In this document: positions 1-14,130 of the stretch, piece after piece | Layout: each line of letters starts with the position of its first letter | Position numbering within the stretch: position 1 is the stretch's first letter | Notes under the pieces: generated by a model | Told to the model about the DNA's origin: nothing | The model's input: only the letters and a program-made list of their open reading frames with translations | Database searches by the model: none | Position numbers and translations under genes: made by a program | Assembly: GCA_013400155.1 (NCBI GenBank) | Contig: VXBM01000214.1 | Coordinates: 186,001 to 250,000, forward strand | From: Helopsaltes ochotensis | Lineage: Eukaryota; Chordata; Aves; Passeriformes; Locustellidae | Length of the DNA: 64,000 nt | Direction: 5' to 3'

Positions 1-2146
1 AGATGTGCACTTCGGAAGTTGGAGTAGGTTCTGCTTTTGTTCTTATTATAATTAATTTAATATACAATTAATTTATTTTCTTTTGGCAGAAAATAGAATT
101 TTGCTTCCCATTTCTTTTGCCAGATTATGTGGGTATACATTAGTGATGTGGTGGGGATGTTACTGTTTTAAAAAGTCTCTTCTGTCAGTCTTTCCTGTAG
201 TCTGTATGAGGAGTTTGAATCCTAAACATAGTGCAAATTTATCAAGCAGCATTTCCCAGACAGCTTATGGAAAGCAATCCTGGAGGACTCCCAAACTTAA
301 ATAACTGAAAGATACTGCTTGCTGTGCCTGCAGCTCTCAGGAATTGGAATGTAAAACTGGCAGTGGAATAAACGCACTCCCCGAGGAGGCTGAAGATGTT
401 GCAGAGCAGCAGACAGGGATAAAGAACTTTCCCGAAAGAACGAAATATGCTTTTCTTTTTTTTTTTTTTTTTTTAGCCTTATTCCTCTTTGAGGCCTGCA
501 GTGATGGCACGTGTCCAGCTCAGTATCAAAACTGCGGTTTTAAAATTGGAATGAAAGGATGGCTCTTAGCCACTCGTTAATCCTGTGCTGAAGGTCTCCA
601 GGAGAGTAAGCAGTTACTCAGCTTCACAAGTGTGCAACTAATCATGGTGGGGTGGGGTGGAAGGCTCACTCTGCAAGTGTGTTTCTGGACAATAACATTT
701 CTAGCATATTTGAGAAGCACAGTACCTAATCTGCTATTTCTTGGCTAAATTGGGCTTTATGGTTTATATAGAGTTATTCTTCCAGAGAAAATAAATCTGC
801 ATTTGCTGTAGGAAGAGTTTTTTGGGTAAGCTTTTCCTACCTTTTTCCATCTTTTCCATCTTTCTCTCTTTTGCCTGCTTCCTCCAGGAGATTTCACCAA
901 TATTTAGAGTTCTTTTCTTAAAACCAGAATATTTTCTAAATTTCTGATAATGCTGTTCTGTAAAACTATGTATGGCTTTTTTTTTGTTAATCTTTTCTTT
1001 TTATGTACCAGCTGTATAACATAAGGCAACAGGCACTGAGTGTTGAATCATTTAAAATAGAAAATTTATTCTGATATTTCAATTAATTTCTAAGGTAGGC
1101 TAATTTCTAACAATGAAGTAGCAAGAAAAATGACAAATAGTGACACCTTGTATTTTCATGACAAAATTTTGAGAAAGGCTCTTTTCTGAATTGGTCATTG
1201 AGTCGAGCATCACTGGGATGAACAGTCACTGTGGCCACTGAAGCTTGTCCATCTCTGTATGCATGTGATCTGTCATCTCACTCAAGCACCTGAATGTCTT
1301 TAATTCACTACCTGCGTGTCAAATGTTAAATACTGTAGGGCTGATTTGATCATCTTGGTAATTGCATTTTGTATGGGTTGACATAGCTGTCTAAGAATGA
1401 AAAACTTTGTTACAACCTGAAATATGTTATTTCTGGATGTTTCATTTGCCATTTCTCTTTAAGATGGGGGAAAAGAAGCAGAAGATATAGGGAGAAACTG
1501 CAGACGTTGAATGTTTTAGAGGTGCTTAATGATGTGTTTTTACATAAACCGTAGAAGTGCAAAGTCTTTTTTATTTTGTCAGCATAATACCCTATTCCTA
1601 TCACTGCTAATGTTGTTTTATCTCTAGAGATTGATTTGTGGAAGTGTGATGCACAGACACACCTGAAAGCACAAGTAGTTGTCTTTAGTTAAAGGTTAAG
1701 GAGATCATGGCCTCACATATCATTCTAGTTTCCTCTTGTAGTTGAAAGATTTGCTCTCTCTTAAAGTTGATAGCTGTAGAAAAAACCAAGTTATTAATTT
1801 TATTAAATCCTTTCCAGTAGCATTTTTCCTTTAGCTTGCTGACTTTCTAAGTTCAACACTTTACCTTTCTATGGTTCAAAATAAGTCACTTGTATGTCTT
1901 AGCCTCCATGTAAGTGATCTACCTAGGCTGGATTGGAGTGAAGCTATACTTGTGGGAGAATGTGGGAAAAAAGGAAAAGGATACATTTAACACTGCCCAA
2001 AGGAACTACCCCTCAAAGAGACAGGAAGTCCCAAAATGTACATCTGAAATCATTGAGGCTTACTGCAACTTGGTTTTGTTTGAATCAGCTGACATGAAGT
2101 GATGTCTATCCAGAAACTAATGTACCGTACCATGTGTGCATTTCTT

Positions 2147-2178
2147 CACACACAGACAGACAGATAGACACACACACG
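2147..2178. repeat. CA / CAGA simple repeat
   Basis: Interrupted run of CA dinucleotides with CAGA and GATA variants, about 32 bp. Confidence 0.8.
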
Positions 2179-5100
2179 TGTTGTTAGATTTCTTAGTTCC
2201 AGTTTAATCAATGACTCTGCATGCCTGAACCTGAAGTCTCTATTTAAATGAGAGCATAAGGAGGATATGGTCCATCAGTCTGCCTGTCTGTCATCAGGTT
2301 CTTATGCTTTTTAATAACCCATACCACCTTCCCAGAAAGTCCTTAGATAGGTAAGGGCATGGGCATGTTTTCTAGTTGAACCTGCAAAAACTGTCTGTCC
2401 AGTCTTTGGGACAGCTCAGCCTGGTGATTTTTGTGCCGCTCCAGAGTGCAGGTACCTTCGTTCTCCCTGAGGTTTCCAAACGCTGGTGGGGTGACAGAGG
2501 GGATAATTCCTCCTCCCCCTGTAGCCCCTGGGCCATGTATCTGGTCACTCCCTTCCTGTTCCCTGCAGGAACAGTCCTGCAGCTGCCCAGCTTCATGCAG
2601 GTGAAAAAGGAGCTGGGTGTCCACAGGACCATTACTGCTGGAGTGAGCTCTTAGTGGGCTTGAGGATATGTGATCCAGAGTGAGGGGAGAGAGACAAGCC
2701 CACCAGTGGCCTTAACAGGGATTTAAAGCGACTGCCTTGGTGTGCTGAGACTGAATTTGTCTGAAAATTAAGATCATAAATATATTTTTCTGTCAATTAT
2801 ATCCTTATGTTAGCATTTATTCCTCTTGCAAGGCATTTAATTAGCATTTAAACCAAGCAAGATAATTGTTTCATTACAGCCTGTCAAAAGGAGTAAGAAA
2901 ATATTTAAAGACTATTTATTAAGAAAATATTGTTAAAGATATATTTTTCTTGTACCTTTAGAGTACAGACAGAAAGACAGCAGATGGAAAATGCATTATA
3001 TTATTGTTTCCTTCAGGGATTAATGTCTTGAATGACAAGAGCAAAAATTTGGGGGGGTATGTTGTTCCTGTGTATGGTGTGGATTTTTTTGCAATGCATA
3101 TAAATATACTTTAATCATGTTTGCTAGTAATGTCAGGATACTTTGTGTATTTCCACAGCCGTGTCTGCATTTTGGGAATAGCCTAGAGAATACATGTCCA
3201 GTTACTGTAATCTTGGATAGCTTTTTGTAATTCATTTATTTTTGTAACCTGGGGCTTTCCACTGCACTGAATACTTATTGACCTTTAATTTAATTTACTA
3301 GAGGGTGGAGAGGAAAGAGGAGAAAAGAAAGGCTTTAGGAAATCCCTTTCTCCACCCTGCAAAAGAAGGTAACTTTCTGTTCATATCTTATTTGGTTTTA
3401 AAGGCTGTAAGCAGAGGAAAAAATACAGATCATTTTGCATCCTTCATAAAAGCCAAATGTTGAAAGCAAAGTATCAAATATTCAGGAACATTACAAATTT
3501 GATACAAGCTCTGGAATAGATGAGTATTTGAGATTTATAAAATATTTGTAGTCCCTGCTGAACAACCTTTATGCTGATATGTGATTATTACAAATATGCT
3601 CTAGTTAATATTTCAATAATGCTCACTTAAAGTGGGTATTTTTTATAATGGATTTTGCTTTGGATTAATAATGTACACACCAGATCACTAATCTCTTAAG
3701 ATGCTTGTCCTCCTACTTAAGTTCATCTAGTTTTCTCAAACTGAAAATATTTCTTCATTCAGTTGCTTACTTTTCTGCTAGATTAGTTTAATCTGCTCCT
3801 TTATTTCCATTTTAAATGAATACCAGACATTTAGTATAGTAATATTTTTCTCTTGTGATCCAAAAGATTGAGTTTGTCAGCTACTTTCCTACAGCTGGAG
3901 AAAATCTATTTGTTCATTTCTTAACCTTTTGACATGTCTGTTTTTACAAGCCTGGCTGTTTGTGATGGGGGATTGAAGTATAGAGTAACAACTACAGAAG
4001 GAAACATCCCTTGTTATGATCAGAGTGTAAACTGAGCCCAATGCAACGAGGGGGGAGTAGGTTTACACAAGATTTTTGCACACTAGGAAAAAGAAACAAG
4101 ACACCCTCTTCTTCCTTCACATGATGGTTGAATTTTCATGTGGTGCAGTAAAATGTGAATTTTTAGAAGTTTTTATTCACATGTCTTGGACATATGACTG
4201 TAAAATTGACTTGCAAGTAGGTTAGTCCACTGATTCTCTTCTGTAGAAGCAGCCTCTGCAGAGTCACAACTGTATTTTCCTTCTCTTCATGTGGCAAGTG
4301 AGACAGGTCTGAAAAGTCAAGACCACAGAGCCCTGGATGAAGCTGCTAAAATGCCCTTGCCGTTGTAACCAGCAGGGAAATGCAGGAGTTTAAAGCGTTT
4401 GGACAGGAATCAGTTTACAGGATCTGCACACTAAGTGTTTTCTGATGGCTGACCCCAGGCTCGGGAATGTCCCAAGTCGATGGTACATGCAGGTGCTGAA
4501 GAAAGCAGTTCTGTCTTCTGTCTCAGGGTATTTTATCTATCAGACCTTCAGGCTTCAGCATCTCAATGCCAGTCCTACTTTTATCACACTTTGAAAGCAT
4601 AACCATTACAGAAAAGCTACTTAACCTTGCCTATATTTTTCAGTAAGAGTGAAGGGTTGTAATAGTGGCAACAGATCAAGCTTTGTCCTTCTTTCTCAAA
4701 ATAAGTTGTATCATCTGGCAACAGATGATTATTATGCATGTATTTATGCCTTATAGATATAATATAAAATGGAAAGGTTCTTTCCTCTCCTTATGTCATA
4801 AAAAAAAATACCTGAATGAGTTGCAGTGCCAAAGGACAGCACAGTGATTACATGTGCTATAAGCATGTGTGGGATGGCTTCTGCACTAAACTGAGGAACA
4901 GTTAAGGGTCTGTCTACAGCAGCAAAATTATCAGGATGGATATAGTCCTGTTCTGGACCTACTGATGCACTGGCTGAGGCTTCTGTTGCCAGTGGGACTG
5001 GGCATCTGTGGTAGAGAGCCAGCTATGCCCTACCACAAGGCTGATTGCAAACACTGCAGCATCACCTCTGGGTTATGCAGAAAAAACCAGCTTCTAAGTG

Positions 5101-7058
5101 CATAAAACATTATTCTCGTGGGCTAGTGATAACTAATTTCTAATGAAAAGTATGATTGTTTTCCCCCATTTTAGTAGGGTGGCTATTTTAACTTCTGATA
5201 TAAATACAGTAAATGTTTCCTTAAAACTCTCTTGGAAAAAGTCCATGTCTAAGCACTCTGGAAATTTGAAAACCTTGACATGCTGCATGCACATCCCTTC
5301 TGTACTGCTTCGTCAAGTCTGAAGGTTTTTCTTGTTTTTTTTTCCTCCTTAAAATGAATCTATTTCAGATGAGAATATGGAGTTGCATAGTGAACTACTT
5401 TTATTTGTGCAAAGTATAAGCTGTCACTGCCCACACCCATTCATCTCTGTTACAAAGAGGGTAAATGAAAGGGGGAACTGGGAGTGCTAAGGAGGGATTC
5501 TTAGCTACATCACTATGTGCAGAGTAATATTACAGGCTCAAAGCAGAACCACTGGTATCAGCGACATGTTCCTAAACCAACTGTGTTAGTCTGAAAAGAG
5601 AAAAGCAAACATAAGAGAAAGGAATGTCAATACGGGGGGTGGAAAATGGTGGGCTCCAGTATAACACACTCAGTGCATACTGCATAATTGTTTTCCTGTT
5701 TGCTAATGGTGATTATCAGGTCTTTTATCTTAAATACGCTTCTTGCCACCTTTGGATGTGAGAGATAGTGCTGACATAGTGAGGCTTGGAGTTTGAACTG
5801 TCCTTTTCTAGTAAATAGAACTTGATAATGAAAAAACCTCATGGTCCCTCCACTAATAAATCTGTCAAATCCCTATGAGACTATTTTGCTCCCATCCCTT
5901 TATGTCAATGTTAGTGTGACTGCTAAGAAAATCAATAAAATGAAAGACCACAACTCAGAATGTTACAAATTGGCAGTGGTGACTGGGTAACAGTATTGAA
6001 TGGCTAGGCATTCTGTGCTTGCTTTCCAAGCCTTTCATCCTCTCACATTTCTCCCTGTGCTGTATTCCTCCCTTGTAGAGTTATTGGCAGATGCGAAAGT
6101 ATTATCAATAAATTTCCAGCTGTATCAGGATTTTTTCTTGAATGTCCTTCTAACACAGAAAATCCTCTTTTCCCTGGGAAAAGTTCTAAATAAATCTCAT
6201 ATCCAACATATATCAATACATGTTAAATGTAGTGATCAAACTGGGTTAGATTTTGTACAGTCCTCTGGCAGATACTTCTAGAAACAGTTTGTGCCAATGC
6301 TGTTCAGTAAATCCTAAAAATGACTTTATATTATTACACCTTAAAGAGCAGAGGGATGGATATTAAAGCTTCTTCTTGATAATTTCAATGAATATGTGCT
6401 GTGCTTGTTGGGAGATGCTTTTTACTAGTCTCTGGTACTTTTGCCATTGAAGATCTCTTACCCATGGTGATCCAACTTCTCTCCATCAGTGTGCACCTTC
6501 ATGTTACAGTTTAGCTGTAGAACTCCTCCATTTTTGATGTTGCATTTGATGTTGCATTTTTCTGAGTCAAGATTAGCTGTAACAATTGCCATCCAAAAGG
6601 GAACATTATGACAGTTAGTTTGATTATTTTTGCTATGAAGTGTTCAGGCCTTCAGTGCAAGCTGCCTTTGTCATTATTTTCAAAGAACTTTGCTATAATT
6701 TCATCAGGAGGAGAATGTTTCTTCCAGATTGTTTTTCTAACCTTCAAAATATTTTGCAATGAATTTATAATTGGCAGGGTCTGTGCATAGTTTAAAGGTC
6801 TGTGCAAAGTTTGAAGTGTTTCAATTCCGTTAGTTTTACATTATAAAGAACATGCATTAACAAAAAAGTCATTGGAGAGGAAATTTTAGTATCTTTTGGT
6901 GCTCTATTAAGTGCCACTGATCAATTGTAAAAGGGACTTTTACTCTCATGCTGCTTGGCCTGGCAAAGAATATAGCCATTCTTACGGCCTGCGGTATTGA
7001 GAGATACATGGTTTTGGATACAGAAATAAGTACAGCTGATTTAATCCATGGCTGTATT

Positions 7059-7098
7059 TAGTGCAAAAGAAGAAATACTAGTGCAAAAGAAGAAAAAA
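7059..7098. repeat. 20-bp tandem duplication
   Basis: The unit TAGTGCAAAAGAAGAAATAC is followed at once by a second copy that differs only near its 3' end. Confidence 0.8.
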
Positions 7099-7479
7099 TG
7101 GAATAAACCCACCATCCTTCTGTTTTGCTGAATTAAAGTTACTTGAACTGAACCAGCTTGCAAATAATTTCATCATCTTACTCAATTGTTATGGCTGGTC
7201 ATCTGTTTGCATTCCCTTACTGACTTAATTACAAAAACTTCACAAATCTTTTGTCAAAAATCTTTGTTAAGGGAACACTTCAATAATGACAGAATTTCTA
7301 TATAAATGTAAAAGCGAATGCTTCTTAATGAAATTCTGCCTATGGGAGTCATGCATTATAAGTAATGCCAAAGGGGGAAGAGTAGGGAATCGCCCAGCTA
7401 AACTTCTTTTAACCTGTGCCTCTTTGTAATAAAATAATGGTAGTCAGGGTTTCCAAAGAGATGAGGGTTTGAAAAGTGA

Positions 7480-7800
7480 GCACGCCAGCTAATAGCTGTG
7501 GTAACAGGCTGAAGGCCGTGGAACAATACCAACGTAGTGGCCTCTCGGTGTGTCTCTGCGCCTCGGAGCTCAATAGTGAATGCGCAGCATTGTTCAGCTG
7601 TGAAAAGTCTCGGAGCGCTTGGGATGTCAGGGCACACCGAGGGAAACGGATTTTCAGCTTGTAGCCTCCTTGTCCGAGGGCTGGGAGAAGCCTGGGGACA
7701 GTTGGCCATTCCTCACGGCTCCTCTGCTCCGCCAGCTTCGTGCTTGTATGTGGCGAGTCCCCTGCAGGGATCTACCGCTCAGCAGTGTGCCTGTGGGAGA
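7480..7800. promoter_or_regulatory. CpG-elevated patch, candidate alternative promoter or enhancer
   Basis: By eye there are about 17 CpG dinucleotides in roughly 310 bp, against almost none in the flanking kilobases. It contains GC-rich motifs such as TGCGCAG, a partial NRF1-like half site. Several short overlapping ORFs here are a by-product of the higher GC content and show no domain. Whether it is a promoter, enhancer or 5' UTR exon cannot be decided from sequence alone. Confidence 0.4.
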
Positions 7801-7889
7801 GGATGAAAGAGAGGAGAAGGATTTTTTCCCCCTCATGATGGGTTTCATGTTTGAATGTCAAGTGAAAACTTTCCCTGAGGGAAGTTAGA

Positions 7890-10800
7890 ACGTGACATTA
7901 GAATTTAAGGAAAAGCGTGGACATACAGAGGTTACTTGCTTGAGGATTTACAGCTTAAGGGCCTAAATTTGATCACAAGTGTTGGAAGAAGATAAATGTT
8001 TAACTATATGGGCGTTTGGGTGTTTTTTTAAATAAAAAGAGACTCTAGGTAAGTCATGAGAATGGCTCTTAAGTGAATTACCTTGTGAGTTCCTGTTTGT
8101 GTAAGGTACGGTGTTGAGAAAGCTTTGATGTTCTCTCTATAAACAGGAATAACAAAAAGAATTGGGTTTTAGTATGGCTTTTTGGGAAAATCCTGCAGTT
8201 CCACCACAGAGTTAGTACATCCTCCCCTCTTCAGCACCCACCCTCACTTGTTTTAGACCACAAAGTCGACCTTTGTGGCCAAGTTTCTCCAAGTCTAGGT
8301 GTGTATTGGATTTGAGAATCTGATTTGGATCCTAGCTCTAATATTTTAAAAAGGAAGGATTTGTTACTTCGTTCTTACAGAAAACAAGCAAGAGGGAAAC
8401 CCAAACAAGGAAAGTGGTGGGACTGAATGTCCCTATCGGGAAGAAAGTGCAAAGGGTAAATCTGAGAAAAATGACTGCTTTAGCTGTACTAACTGGATTT
8501 AAATAGGAGTCTAAGTTTCTGTTTTCCCTGTCTCTGGTCTAAACACTGAGAAGATTCATCTGAGGTGTTTACTGAATACCAGCGGGTTTAGATGTTGTTT
8601 ATTGTAGTTAACAAAAACTCTGAACACTGGCCAATATAGAAGTGCTTGAAGGCTGCAAAAGAGAAGTAAAATGGTACCGACTATAAAAGCCAGAAATGCA
8701 GAAGAATGGTAGCAGACAGTTGTTGTCTGATGTCTTTTCATGAATGTTTTAAATTTCAGCTACCTTGCTGTGAACCACAAAGTGGTTCATTTTTAAGAGG
8801 TTTCATGCCCCTCTCTTTGCATTTGTCAGGGTTTTTTTTCCTCCAGATTGAGAAAAAAATGCATAATAAAACCAATGGTCAGAAGAAATCTGAAGATCCT
8901 TTTTTACTAACTTTCTTCATATGGTGTTACATGTGTATAAAATTCAATTTATATGCCCCTGAATAGGAATGTTAGATCATTTGAATACTTTAAAGTTTAT
9001 ATGATTATTTTTCTGAAGCTGTTGGTAAAGAAGGCACAGGGACTCTGCAATATATATAGCTTTAATAAAAAGACTATCTGGTTCAAATTAAGCTTTTTAT
9101 TGCTCTGATAAGAAGGCACAGAGAAAGGCTTATGACTCAGGAAGTCAGTTGCTATGAATTATGCACCAAATGTTCTCTGTAACCAAGTCTAAGCCTCTAA
9201 TCTGTTTGCTTCTTGCCCTGTGGCTTCTGAAGTGTGATTGTTGTCACTGTTAATCTTGAATTCTGATATGTCAATAATTGTTGCAGGCATTAACACCATC
9301 TGCACATGGGTGCAGAGGCTGCACTGCTCTGTACACTGACATTGCAGAGATAATCAATCTCAATTCATGCTTTGCTCCTTGAATACAAAACTCTAAGGAA
9401 AGTACTGCTTGTTGGGATAGGAATTTTGCTCTCAATAGTTTGTTTTCATGAAATAACAGCAAAAAAGTAGTAGGAAGTATTGTGGACACTGCAGAAGGGC
9501 CTTAAAGCAACTCTGAAAGCATTGTGAAGACTTCATCACAAACAGGGATCTGTTGGAGTGACTTTCTTAGACATGCCTGAAAAGCTGACAAGGCAGAGAA
9601 GGGAATGGCAAGGAAGGGAAGTTTCATTTTCATGTAGCACTGTATTTTCTCAGTATTGCAACAGGCAAGGACATTGAGAGGAAAGGTGTAAAACATGATG
9701 CCCATAATTTAAAAGTACAGATGTTCTCCCCAAGGGACAATTTGGAAAGACCAAATCAAGGAAAATGGCAGTCCTGATGTGATAGGGTCATCAGTAGAAA
9801 ATAAAAAATACAGGATTGGGGTGGCTACATTTTTAAGGATCTGCTGTTTGTGGCACGAACAAGACACCTTTGATTTTTCTGCTGTGATTGGTTATTTTGC
9901 TGCTATTTGGCAGTCTTAGTCTTCTTGACGTTATTTATGTAAAATTCCACACCTAGCTGTAGAAGCAATACAGTGAGAAGACATTGTGTATGTCAAACTC
10001 CTTTGAACCTTTGGATCTGCTTAGTTTCTTTTTATTTATTTTCATTTAAATGTTTGTGAGATATCAAAGTACTGATTATTGTATTTTGTGAAAATCTGCT
10101 GCAGTTATTTATTAAATCCAGAATCCTTTAACTGTCATTGCATAGGTTCCTATTGAACTGGGATTTTGACAGAGCTGTTAGCTTGCTGTTGTAATGCCCC
10201 TTAAAAATAAGACCTAATGTTCCCTCTTAGGTGGATGAGCACAAGAAAACAACTAACCTGAAATGCCAGAGCTGGTCTGCAGGCAGACTACCAATATGTC
10301 TTAGTTCTAACCTGTGTAGAATTTAAGGATTCTTCTCCCCAAGATGTAAACATGAATACTGCTTTCTGCAACTTATATTTTTATTCAGGAGAGGAAGCAT
10401 AGAAGAAAGTTTTCATTTTATTGTAAATGTGAACATCTGTTAGGAGGAGCCTGCTGTTACTATTTCAGTTCTGGTTCAAAATTCTGGTTGCTAAACTTCC
10501 TGAGATGCAGAGGAGGTTCCAGTAAGTGGCCTTAGTTTGAAACCAAATGGGAGAGATCATTTAGCTGTATTTAAAGAAAAACATCAATTATTTAGTTTCT
10601 GAAACTCACTTCTATTTGGCATCTAACATTGTCTGCTATATCAGAGAACTGGCTTTTATAAAATGTGTGTTGCTTCATGCAGGATTTTTACTGGAAAGAT
10701 CTGTAAGTCAACAGAGAATTTGGTGGTAGAAGCAAACAAAACACTGTTAAAATGAGTTTAAAAGAACTAATCTATTTGTGCTAGATGCTGTAGTTAAAAG

Positions 10801-13800
10801 TTATACTGAAATTGAAAGAGATGAGTTGTAAAGGGCTATCTTCTTTAGGGTCACACAATTAAGTTTTTCTTTGGAACTAGCAAGAATGATTCATAGATGC
10901 TACGTTTCCTTCTTCTGAAATGGTGTCTCTCTCAAGTTTATTTTGCCCGCTTTAAAGTCAGAGACAGTTAACAATTTTTCATCTTAAAAACCTCCCAATG
11001 TTCTTGGTAAAGCAGCAAATGTTGTTTGCTGTATTGGCTGTCTAGCCAAGACCTCTTGTGTGCTCATGCTGCAGTGGGCTTTGAAAAGTTGTGAACTTTG
11101 GTAGAAACTTTAGGTTGCTTAGATGAAGTTGAAAAGTAGTAGTGTGTTACGTGTTGGCCTGACAGAACATTTGCTGGGAGCAGTAGATTAGTCCAGGAAG
11201 AAGTAGAAACCAAACCTAGTGTCCAAGCACTGTTACAGGGATACAGTGTAGCATGGGAAGTCACCAGTAAGGTGCCAGCAGCAAGGCCTGATCCTGTGTG
11301 GTGCTGAGTGGAAGGAAGGCTAGGTGTGGATTTTCATTCTGGCACAACAGTTTGAGTGTAAAAGTACTAAAACATTCAAGCAGCATCATGTTGAACACTC
11401 TTTTAACACTTCTTCACTAAATGCCAGTACGAGCAAAGAAAAGGATGTAAAAGCTTTGATTGCTTGTCATCTCAAGTATTACCCCTTCTTGTCGTCTAGG
11501 GTATCATTCCTCCATATGCATTCACATCTTCAAATCTTCACTGAACTTTCATTTGCTCTGATTTAGAAAAGAAATGAACTGTGCCTCTTTAAAATTCTTT
11601 TTAAAGAGGAGAGAAATAAGCCTTCAATATTGACTAGAAGATGGAAAACAGTTCTTCTAAAAGGCCTATAAATGGAGTGGAGGATTGGATCCATATGCTC
11701 TGTTTGTGTTGCAGTACATCAGCAGCATGTGATGGCTTGTTCTTTTTGTTAGGTGTCTCTGCAGCACTGTGTACAGATTAAATAGCTACTGCATTGCAGA
11801 GAGTTATTAATACATTACATTGCACTTCCAGGGAAGATGTCAGTGTGTCCTTTAGCCCGAATGTACCTTGTGGTTGAGTTAGGGGTGATTTTTTAAAATT
11901 TTGCTGAGGATAACTTACTTTTTCAGTAAATCTTTAGCCAGCTGGGAACTATAGAATAACATCAGTCTTAACTCTATAAAACTTCACTTATTGTTCAAGT
12001 TTAGAAAAATGAAAGCCTTGTTCCAAAATAAAAACAGGTCACCCTTCTCAAATCTTAACCCTGATACACTAAAAACATGGTCTTATGCCACTGTACGTAC
12101 AATAGAAGGAAGCAGGAGATGGGGCAGAGATAGATTATCAACTCCTAAAACATAACGCAGATAAACAAAATGCATGAAATACCAGAAAATGAGAAGTGGG
12201 ACCAACTCATTATTTTTCTGGCACATCTGTGTACTTTTCATTTGTGATGCACATCAGTAGAACAGGAGGCTTTATGGTTTCCAGTCTTCTGCCCTGACAG
12301 CTCTCAGTGCTGGAGGTTGAGGGGTTGTTCTTGGGGAAATTCTAATGTGTGGGGGAAACTTCTACTGACTTACACATGGGGATGGAAGGGAGAGCTAAGG
12401 TGTGAGTGTGCAGAGATGAATGAGCAAGACATAGCAAAGTTAAGGATCTCAGCTCTGTTTCCCTCTTCCCTCCACTCACAGGAATTCTCATGAGAGCTCC
12501 CTGTGCCGGTTCAAAGCAGTGGCTGAAGCTCACGCTGCAGTGCTGCAGGCTCTATTTTTACCCAGCCCACTGAAACAGATGTGGGATGCTTTCTGTCACT
12601 GAGACTTCAGAGTTCAGGAGCTTTGTCACCACTAAATGATGAAGCTGCTGATATTGGTTGTATGTCCTAGGACTTCACAGAATTGACCAAGCAGTGCCCG
12701 ATGTCTGGTTAATGCTCTACAGGTCTGTCCAGGAATTGGAGGTGATAAAAGCTTTGTAGGCAAGGTGGGCACAAGGTGCAAGGAAGCAGAAGTCCAGAGG
12801 AGTGAATCATTAGCTCCTGACAGAAATATGTATGCATGTGGAATATAGCAAACATATGGTGTATTTGCCATATTCATGTGATTTGCACTGCTGCACTGTA
12901 GATGTACTGAAAATTTTGGCATCGGTGTTGGCCATTCTGTGCCTTTGAGTGTGTCCACGGCTTGCAGATATGTAGTAGCTCACTCTCAAGTATTTTGCAC
13001 GGATCTTGCAAAAGATCTTTTAATGTAAATATGTAAGTATTAAAAAAAGTCCTCAGAAGCTGCGGGAGATTCCAGAGAATACACGAGAGAGCCTATCTCA
13101 GTGATCTGTGATGTCAGCATGGCAGGCTGTAAACACCTGATCTTTTAGCCTGGGTAAAAGGGACTTTCACCCCAAGAGCCCTGATGTTCAGATCAAAGTG
13201 TTTCACAGCTTTGCCACTGGTCTCAAAGCTGTCTTTGCTTCCTTTTCTACCTCCAGTTTCCTCCTGTAAGGTGTTGTTCAAGGACTGTGCTCTTTAGGAG
13301 TACTCTGAATGAAGTGAGGCTGTCTCATATGCAAGGACAGAGGCAATGAATTTCAAGTATAATTTTAAAGATAGAATGCCTCTGTGAGCTACATTTGAGC
13401 ATGCAGCTGTGAGAGAATGCCTGGAAAGTGGTGCCAGCAGCTGGGAACTATCCTGACTTCTTTTGCCTCTCAGCTCCAAGATGGAAATGCCACCACCCCC
13501 TCCTCAGGCAAAGGAGATGCCAGCTTTCTCACGGGTATACCAGCGTATATCCTTTTTTCTCCTTTTCTGTCTTTCATCTTTTCTTTTCTCCTGCTTCTCC
13601 TCTCACTGTCTCCTCTCCTTTCTTCTTCTTTTTTTTTTTTTTCCTTGTCTTCAATGTGATTTAGCACAGAACACTTGATGGTTTATTTTTCACATTTTGT
13701 TCTGAAATTCATTTCTCTTGCCCTTAAAAAAACCCCAAGCCACTGAAGCTTTGCAAGCACTCTGCAAAAGCCTGTTCCTGTTTATGTTAGGGCAGAATAA

Positions 13801-14130
13801 GATCCAGAATGCTTCTATTTCCCAGGATCATCCTATTATATTGCAAGTTCATGGAAATTTCTAACGTAAACACAGAAATTTCACAATACCAGCAAGTGAT
13901 TTATTTGCTTTACATGCTTATCAATATTGTCTACAAATCAAGCAAACAAATGCTGTGGAAGTGGGGGCTCTATTTGATGTTTGCTCAGTGTTGTGCCTGG
14001 AAAAATGGAAGTTAGTGGGTGTTGCTCAGTGAAGTGTGCATTTTAAAGTTACCCACAGTGATGCCCATTGTCCTTTCCCTGAATTGCATGATGTCATATG
14101 TCATTTAAAGCTTGTAGTGATGCCGAAGAC
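7890..14130. other. Non-coding intronic/upstream sequence
   Basis: CpG-poor, no recognised gene. The main landmark is a polypyrimidine tract at 13551-13650. Open frames such as 12632-12958 (minus) have no family resemblance. Confidence 0.6.
13551..13650. repeat. About 100-bp polypyrimidine (T/C) tract
   Basis: Nearly uninterrupted pyrimidines on the + strand (CCTTTTTTCTCC through TCTTCTTTTTTTT-type sequence). It produces several overlapping low-complexity ORFs that should be ignored. A tract of this kind can adopt triplex DNA. Confidence 0.85.

Larger units (their letters stand above)
1..7470. other. Non-coding sequence upstream of the start-codon exon, probably 5' intron of PLEKHG1
   Basis: AT-rich, CpG-poor sequence with frequent stops in all frames. 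Short open frames (for example three overlapping ones at 2343-2654) show no recognisable domain. Simple-sequence patches are a poly-T run near 456-474, a CA/CAGA-type run at 2147-2178, and a 20-bp tandem duplication at 7059-7098. No exon with a family match is seen. Assignment to the PLEKHG1 5' intron is inferred from gene orientation and the large 5' introns of the mammalian gene. Confidence 0.6.

Noticed and set aside
2343..2654. Three overlapping open frames on both strands
   Set aside because: No domain or family resemblance; they arise from a GC-richer patch with few stops and lack splice or translation signals.
7398..7888. Cluster of six short ORFs on both strands
   Set aside because: Explained by the CpG-rich composition; no coherent protein in any frame. 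Reported instead as a regulatory candidate.
13417..13678. Overlapping Ser/Phe/Leu-rich and Lys/Glu-rich ORFs
   Set aside because: Translations of the polypyrimidine tract, not genes.
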